A DNA stretch of 64,000 nucleotides, taken from assembly GCF_050624435.1 (NCBI RefSeq), contig NC_134546.1, forward strand, positions 42,301,501 through 42,365,500, in the 5' to 3' direction. This document shows, in pieces, positions 59,641 through 64,000 of the stretch. This DNA comes from Tenrec ecaudatus (taxonomy: Eukaryota; Chordata; Mammalia; Afrosoricida; Tenrecidae). The translations under genes and the position numbers were made by a program. A model generated the notes under the pieces. It made no database searches, had not been told where the DNA came from, and was given only the letters and a program-made list of their open reading frames with translations. The first letter of the stretch is position 1. Each line of letters opens with the position of its first letter.

Positions 59641-60300
59641 CATGTTGAATAGTATCTCCAGCAACATATTTCAAGCTCATTAGCAGCATCTGATGAAGCT
59701 TATCTGCCTCCCATCACCAGGGAGCCTCTTGCTGGCAGGGCCTTTGCTGTTAGAGTGTCAATAGATGCCATTGTTAGAGCTCAGGGAAATAGCCATCCAC
59801 AGAAACAGCTTGTGGCTCTTGCTTCTGCATCATAATCACAGAAATGATTAGAGGAGCAAATATTAAAAGCAGCGCAGTTACGCACAAATTCTACAACATA
59901 CAATCTAATTTGCCAGCAGTAAAAATAGTAATAAAAGCATTGCCCAGTGATGGGACAAAGCAATTTCCCGTCAAGATGCCTAAAAATAACATAAGTTTGC
60001 TTACACTTGGAATCATTGTTAGCATGGCTTGTTTGAGGGAGCTTAATCCAGGCTTGGGTAATAACCACGTTAGCTAATGTGTGATACTGATGGACTTTTC
60101 ACACAAAAGAATCTGATTTCAGGCTTCTCTGGAAAGCTATGATTTTGGCAGTGGCCCTCCACAGAAGCTAATGAAGGCTCCGAAGAGCAAAATTGTCCCT
60201 TTAAAGTCAACATGGTCAAATTCCTGATGCATCTGAACTGCCATCTCCCTTCCCCCACGGTTTAATGTTCCCTGTCAGCACCTGCCTGCCTACAATTTGT
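59641..60300. other. Candidate conserved non-coding block
   Basis: Unique-looking sequence rich in short transcription-factor-like words (e.g. GATTAGAGGAGCAAATATTA, CTTAATCC) and without any repeat. Frames here (77 and 95 codons) overlap on opposite strands and show no domain. Confidence 0.35.
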
Positions 60301-60582
60301 CCTATTTATTATATGCATCTCGATGCTCCCCATTAGAGCTTCAATTCCTGGATGGAAGAGATTATGACTTATTCATGCTCCCCACCCTCCTTCTTCAGAG
60401 GGTTCAGCATTGTGCAAAGTACAAAGTAAATGCTATACATGTTTGTCAAACTAAATTGATGAACCTCCGATGTCAAGTTATGCAATATAAAATCTAATGG
60501 TATTTACTACATGTCCAAAGAAAGAAAATATAATCTGCAATATCTGGTCCTGATGGGATTGGATTTGTTCATTTAAAACTGT

Positions 60583-60715
60583 AGTTCTCAACCTTGGCTG
60601 ATCCTGTATCATCAGTAGCACTTTACACAACATCCAGTGTTGATACAACTCCACACCTGTTTTATCATAATCACAGAGGGTTTGTCTTTGCATAGGAATT
60701 TTTGAAACTCCTACA
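60583..60715 (-). mobile_element. MER5-like hAT-Charlie fragment
   Basis: It begins GTAGTTCTCAACCTTGGCTG and keeps the general MER5A/B order, including ATCATAATCACAGAGGG. An old element of placental mammals, unlike SPIN. Confidence 0.6.
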
Positions 60716-61269
60716 GAGCCAGCACTGAAGATTGACTACTTAAAATGTATGAATAAACATACCCTGAGCATGTAAGCAAGAAATAACCTCCTTTGCTGTT
60801 TTTCCTTAGACGGGTGGATCATTCTGTGGATATCATTTGCCTGTAGTGGGATATGAGCGCAGTTCATTTTATATACAATGTTTCATAGCAAAACTACACA
60901 AGGGACATAGCAACAACACCAGCATTAACCCAAGTTGGAACTTACTGAGTGATATTTTCCAATAATGGGAGCTAGGAATCGGTATGAAATCCTAAAGAAC
61001 AACTTAAAATACAGTCAAATGAACAAAACCAACTATCCAAAGCACATATGTGCTCTTTGCACAAGAACAAAGCTAGGACAGATACAATCCCCTACCCATC
61101 TCTGCAGAGTATTTGCATTTCCATCCCAACTACACTAAATCAGAATGTACATTCTAACTAGATCACTAGGTGATTCTTATAGGTCCATGCATTAACTTGG
61201 TAAAATGTGTCCCTAACTAGGACCTCCAGAGAAACCTAACCTGTTCTCTTCAAAATGATCAAAGGCATG
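60716..61269. other. Unassigned sequence
   Basis: No gene or repeat recognised. Confidence 0.4.
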
Positions 61270-61782
61270 TGAGTTAGTTAAAGTCTATTGTGTCAACCTG
61301 GTCGATAAACACATGTGGGATTAATTGAAGGGTGGAGGGATAAATGACTCGGTGAGCCTTGCATTTCTAGTTCTTGAGTCTCTTGCTTTGTGATGGTCAG
61401 ACCAGGGTGCAGCTACCTTTTCCAGTTCCATGCTTCAGCTGGTAAGGTTCACTTCCTCCAAGACATCTCTAAGGAGAAGCCACATGGACCTACCCTGGTG
61501 AAGCCCTGGGTGCTGGAGCAGCCATGTGGAGACCCCATGCAAGCATGGAGATGCTTACATGTTCATTGATTTGGCTTTCCTCCTGCAGTTGACATCCTTG
61601 CATGCATTTTGTGAGATGGAGGACTTTGTGGATTGGTGTCGGATATATGGGTTAATGTTGGACTTGTGGGCTTGGGCAGCACTGGGTTGGGATGATTTCT
61701 TGATGTGCACTTAGCCTTTATATAAAACTCTCTCTTACACAAATCTGTGGATTTGTTTCTCTAGAGTACCTAGACTAACATA
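61270..61782 (+). mobile_element. Solo LTR, ERVL-like, family A, with exact 5-bp duplication
   Basis: It starts TGAGTTAG and ends GTACCTAGACTAACATA. The flanks GCATG (61,265-61,269 and 61,783-61,787) are identical, the 5-bp duplication expected of ERVL-class integration. It has no internal viral sequence, so it is a recombined solo LTR. A 62-codon frame inside is incidental. Confidence 0.85.
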
Positions 61783-62400
61783 GCATGAAGAAATAAAGAC
61801 TGAGAAAAGAACCACAGAGCAGAAGAGACACAATTACTAACTGTATGTGGTTTAGTGAACTGTATCCTGGTACAGAAAAATGATACTTGTGTAGAAAAAT
61901 TGTAAATTTAAGTAAAGCTTGCCATTTAGATACTAGTAATAAACCACAGTAACTTTCTTAATTTTGAAAATGTATCATGGTTATGTAAGGTGTTAAGATA
62001 AGAAAAATGGTGTTTGGGTATATGGGGTTACGGAACTCTGTATTATCTTTGTACTTTTCTGTAAATCTAAAAATATCCAAAATTTAAAAGAAAAACATTA
62101 GAAATCAAAAGGAAGGAAAAAGTAGCATATGCATGAAAAGAAAATATGACAAGTATTTATCATTTGACTTAAAATATTCAAAATATTCTGAAACAAAATC
62201 TTTTTCTTTCTGTTAGCTTGTATAATAAGTTCATATATTTAGAAAATGTTTATATATTCATGTATTCATATTTAATATAGTACACACTCAGTCTTTTAAA
62301 ATATAACTTACCAAAAAATAGTTTCTACCATATTGATTTCATCTCACAGAAAATTCCTATGTCTCAAAGTATAACTGTACTCATAGGGTTCTCTCTCACT
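61783..62400. other. Unassigned AT-rich sequence
   Basis: A T/A-rich stretch without a gene; 62,030-62,090 (GTACTTTTCTGTAAATCTAAA) resembles old L1 or L2 tails but is not assigned. Confidence 0.35.
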
Positions 62401-62404
62401 GCCT

Positions 62405-62510
62405 TTTTAAAAAAAGTTCACTGCCAGGTCTTTCTGCCCAGGCATGTTTTTATTGATTTGAACCGCCAACCTTTGAGTTGACCCCTGAGTGCTTATGCAT
62501 TTTCATCACT
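62405..62510 (-). mobile_element. AfroSINE fragment, antisense, diverged
   Basis: GAACCGCCAACCTTTGAGTTG is the reversed B-box region; the tail is truncated. Confidence 0.55.
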
Positions 62511-62559
62511 CATAGACAATCAAATCCATCTGTTTAACTGAATTACCAAAACACATTCT

Positions 62560-62775
62560 ATACTTGGAAAAGCCTGGGTACAGCAAATTATCAATAACCT
62601 GGATTGCTGTCTGAAACGTCGAAGTTTCCAGTAGAACCAGAGACACCTCCGAAGGAAATCCTAGAGCTCTACTTCCAAAACTCAGCTATTGAAACACTGT
62701 GACCGGCAGTTCCAATGTGACACCCCTGGGTGTTGCCATGAGTCTGAGTTGGCTCTAAAGCAATTGGTTTATTAG
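62560..62775 (+). mobile_element. AfroSINE-type SINE, long variant
   Basis: It has a longer body than the other copies, with GAAATCCTAGAGCTCTACTTCC and GTTGCCATGAGTCTGAGTTGG before the tail. Confidence 0.75.
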
Positions 62776-64000
62776 ACTTTATTTAACACAGTCTCAGAGC
62801 TGCTTCCTGCACCACTTCTCACGAATCACTTAACAGGGAAGTGCACTTTCTCATTTAAAAAATAAATTTGTGGCAGGTGCATCTAATTATGGGCCCCAGA
62901 GGAGTGTCAATTCTGAGTGAACCCACCGTATGGCTGCAATGTGTTGTGAATGTTTTATAATTGATTTACACAATGAATTTTCCTTGAGTTCTAAATCTTC
63001 TGTAAAGAGCTATATCCATGCTTTCAGGTGAATCACTGATATCCTCTTGTTATTTCATTTTAAACTGTTACATTTTATATTCTTAAAGAGTAAATCTTTT
63101 AGCATGAGTTGAAAGAAATGTGAATTAGAATTTTTGTCTCCAATATTTTCTGATGTGATTGCCTAAATATTTTTGGAATGCATCACTTTGGTTAATATCA
63201 TTGATAGCCAATCTCAAGACTCTGGACTCTCTTCCCCTGTTCTTTACCACCATTCCCTCCCCTAACCCAAGTCCTTCCCTTGCATTTTCCTTATTACAGT
63301 GGTCATGCGAAATTGAAAATACGACTTTGTCACTTCTCGCAATACAACCCTCTCTGTTTAGACGCTAAGTCCAAACACCTCAAGAGAAAGAGGCCAACAT
63401 TTGACCTCAGGAAGCTTAGAGTCTAATAATAATTACATGCAGGGATGTAAAACATATACTTAGTGTCAATCTTATAGTATAAATCTCCCTATCTTGCAAT
63501 TATGAAAAGTAAGCACCAGGCATTCCCAACACAATAAGTTATCTTTTTGTATTAAAGAAGAACTTATTGTCTATATGAATCAAGTGCTCATGTGGTTTTC
63601 TGTCTTCCCTCTTGAGGTGCCTTTTGCACAACCCTGCTTTTACTGGTCCCCCCTTAATTATATTTTGAGAGTAATGTGAGGCACCCTCTCATCTACGCAG
63701 CATTTCGTAACAATGTTCCCCACCCATCCCTTTTCGTTGTGCACAAGTGTGTTTTTCCTCCGCTTCCATAGCACTCTGGATGTACCAATATTCCAGCATG
63801 GATCACATTGCCTCTTAGTTTTAATACAAAATTCTCTGCTCACTAGACTGTGCTTCATCTTTCTATCCCCAGGGAAGAATACAAGACCTAGTATACAGAA
63901 AAGACTCAAAGCTTTATTGAGCTTCTCTAAACAGAAATTCCTGCTCATTAAATTAAAATAGATACTCTGCCCCTCAAGGGAAATTTTAATTACCTACAGC
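62776..64000. other. Unassigned sequence at window end
   Basis: No exon or repeat family recognised. A 96-aa minus frame and an 82-aa plus frame (63,658-63,961) overlap each other and show no domain. Confidence 0.4.

Noticed and set aside
1-64000. Bushbaby or bat origin, because SPIN also occurs there
   Set aside because: No Alu or bat-type SINEs seen, whereas AfroSINE-type SINEs are frequent.
1-64000. CRISPR arrays, bacterial operons, tRNA or rRNA genes
   Set aside because: None seen; tRNA-like words belong to SINE heads, and direct repeats are microsatellites or mobile elements.

Overview
This is mammalian nuclear DNA: AT-rich, without bacterial-style gene density, and dominated by retrotransposons and decayed DNA transposons. 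Two repeat signatures together suggest a tenrec, most likely the lesser hedgehog tenrec (Echinops telfairi). The first is AfroSINE-type SINEs with RTE-clade LINEs that share an (AAC)n-type tail, which is characteristic of Afrotheria. The second is two short hAT elements that match the SPIN ('Space Invader') family, which is known from tenrec but, as far as I recall, from no other afrotherian. The species call is inference. No exon of an expressed multi-exon host gene could be recognised.

The only protein-gene sequence of cellular origin is an intronless, full-length retrocopy of NBN (nibrin/NBS1, the FHA-BRCT subunit of the MRE11-RAD50-NBS1 DNA-repair complex) at about 21,802-24,264 (+). It has about 45 nt of GC-rich 5'UTR, the whole 754-codon reading frame with no length change against human NBN as I recall it, the 3'UTR, an AATAAA signal, a short A-tail and a 17-bp target-site duplication with two mismatches. 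The only break is one in-frame TAG at codon 451. It separates an FHA plus tandem-BRCT half from a half that carries the MRE11-binding and ATM-binding motifs.

Layout. 0.2-5 kb: antisense L1 3' ends and ORF2, split by a solo LTR. 5-7.6 kb: sense L1 ORF1/ORF2 split by a younger L1 3' end. 7.8-13.2 kb: solo LTRs, AfroSINEs and an L1 3'UTR piece. 13.2-15.6 kb: repeat-poor sequence with CpG-retaining blocks, a candidate regulatory region. 15.9-19.7 kb: RTE copies with an LTR and a SINE nested in one of them. 19.7-21.8 kb: mostly unassigned. 21.8-24.3 kb: NBN retrocopy. 24.3-25.3 kb: RTE. 25.3-28.4 kb: mostly unique. 28.4-31.3 kb: L1 3' end, SINE and RTE. 31.3-36.5 kb: mostly unique, with SPIN copy 1. 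36.5-43.6 kb: L1 3'UTRs, SPIN copy 2, and a mariner interrupted by an L1. 44.9-54.3 kb: RTE copies in both orientations, L1 fragments and an LTR nested in RTE. 54.3-57.3 kb: a TIR-bounded mariner, an L1 tail and an LTR. 57.3-64 kb: mostly unique, including another candidate conserved block near 59.7-60.3 kb, a MER5-like fragment, an LTR with an exact 5-bp duplication, and AfroSINEs.

The elements form a readable insertion order. RTE and older L1 copies are the substrates; solo LTRs, AfroSINEs, mariner and young L1 3' ends are inserted into or beside them. All family assignments come from reading the sequence and remembered consensus features. No database search was run, and most repeat ends are accurate only to about 10-30 bp.
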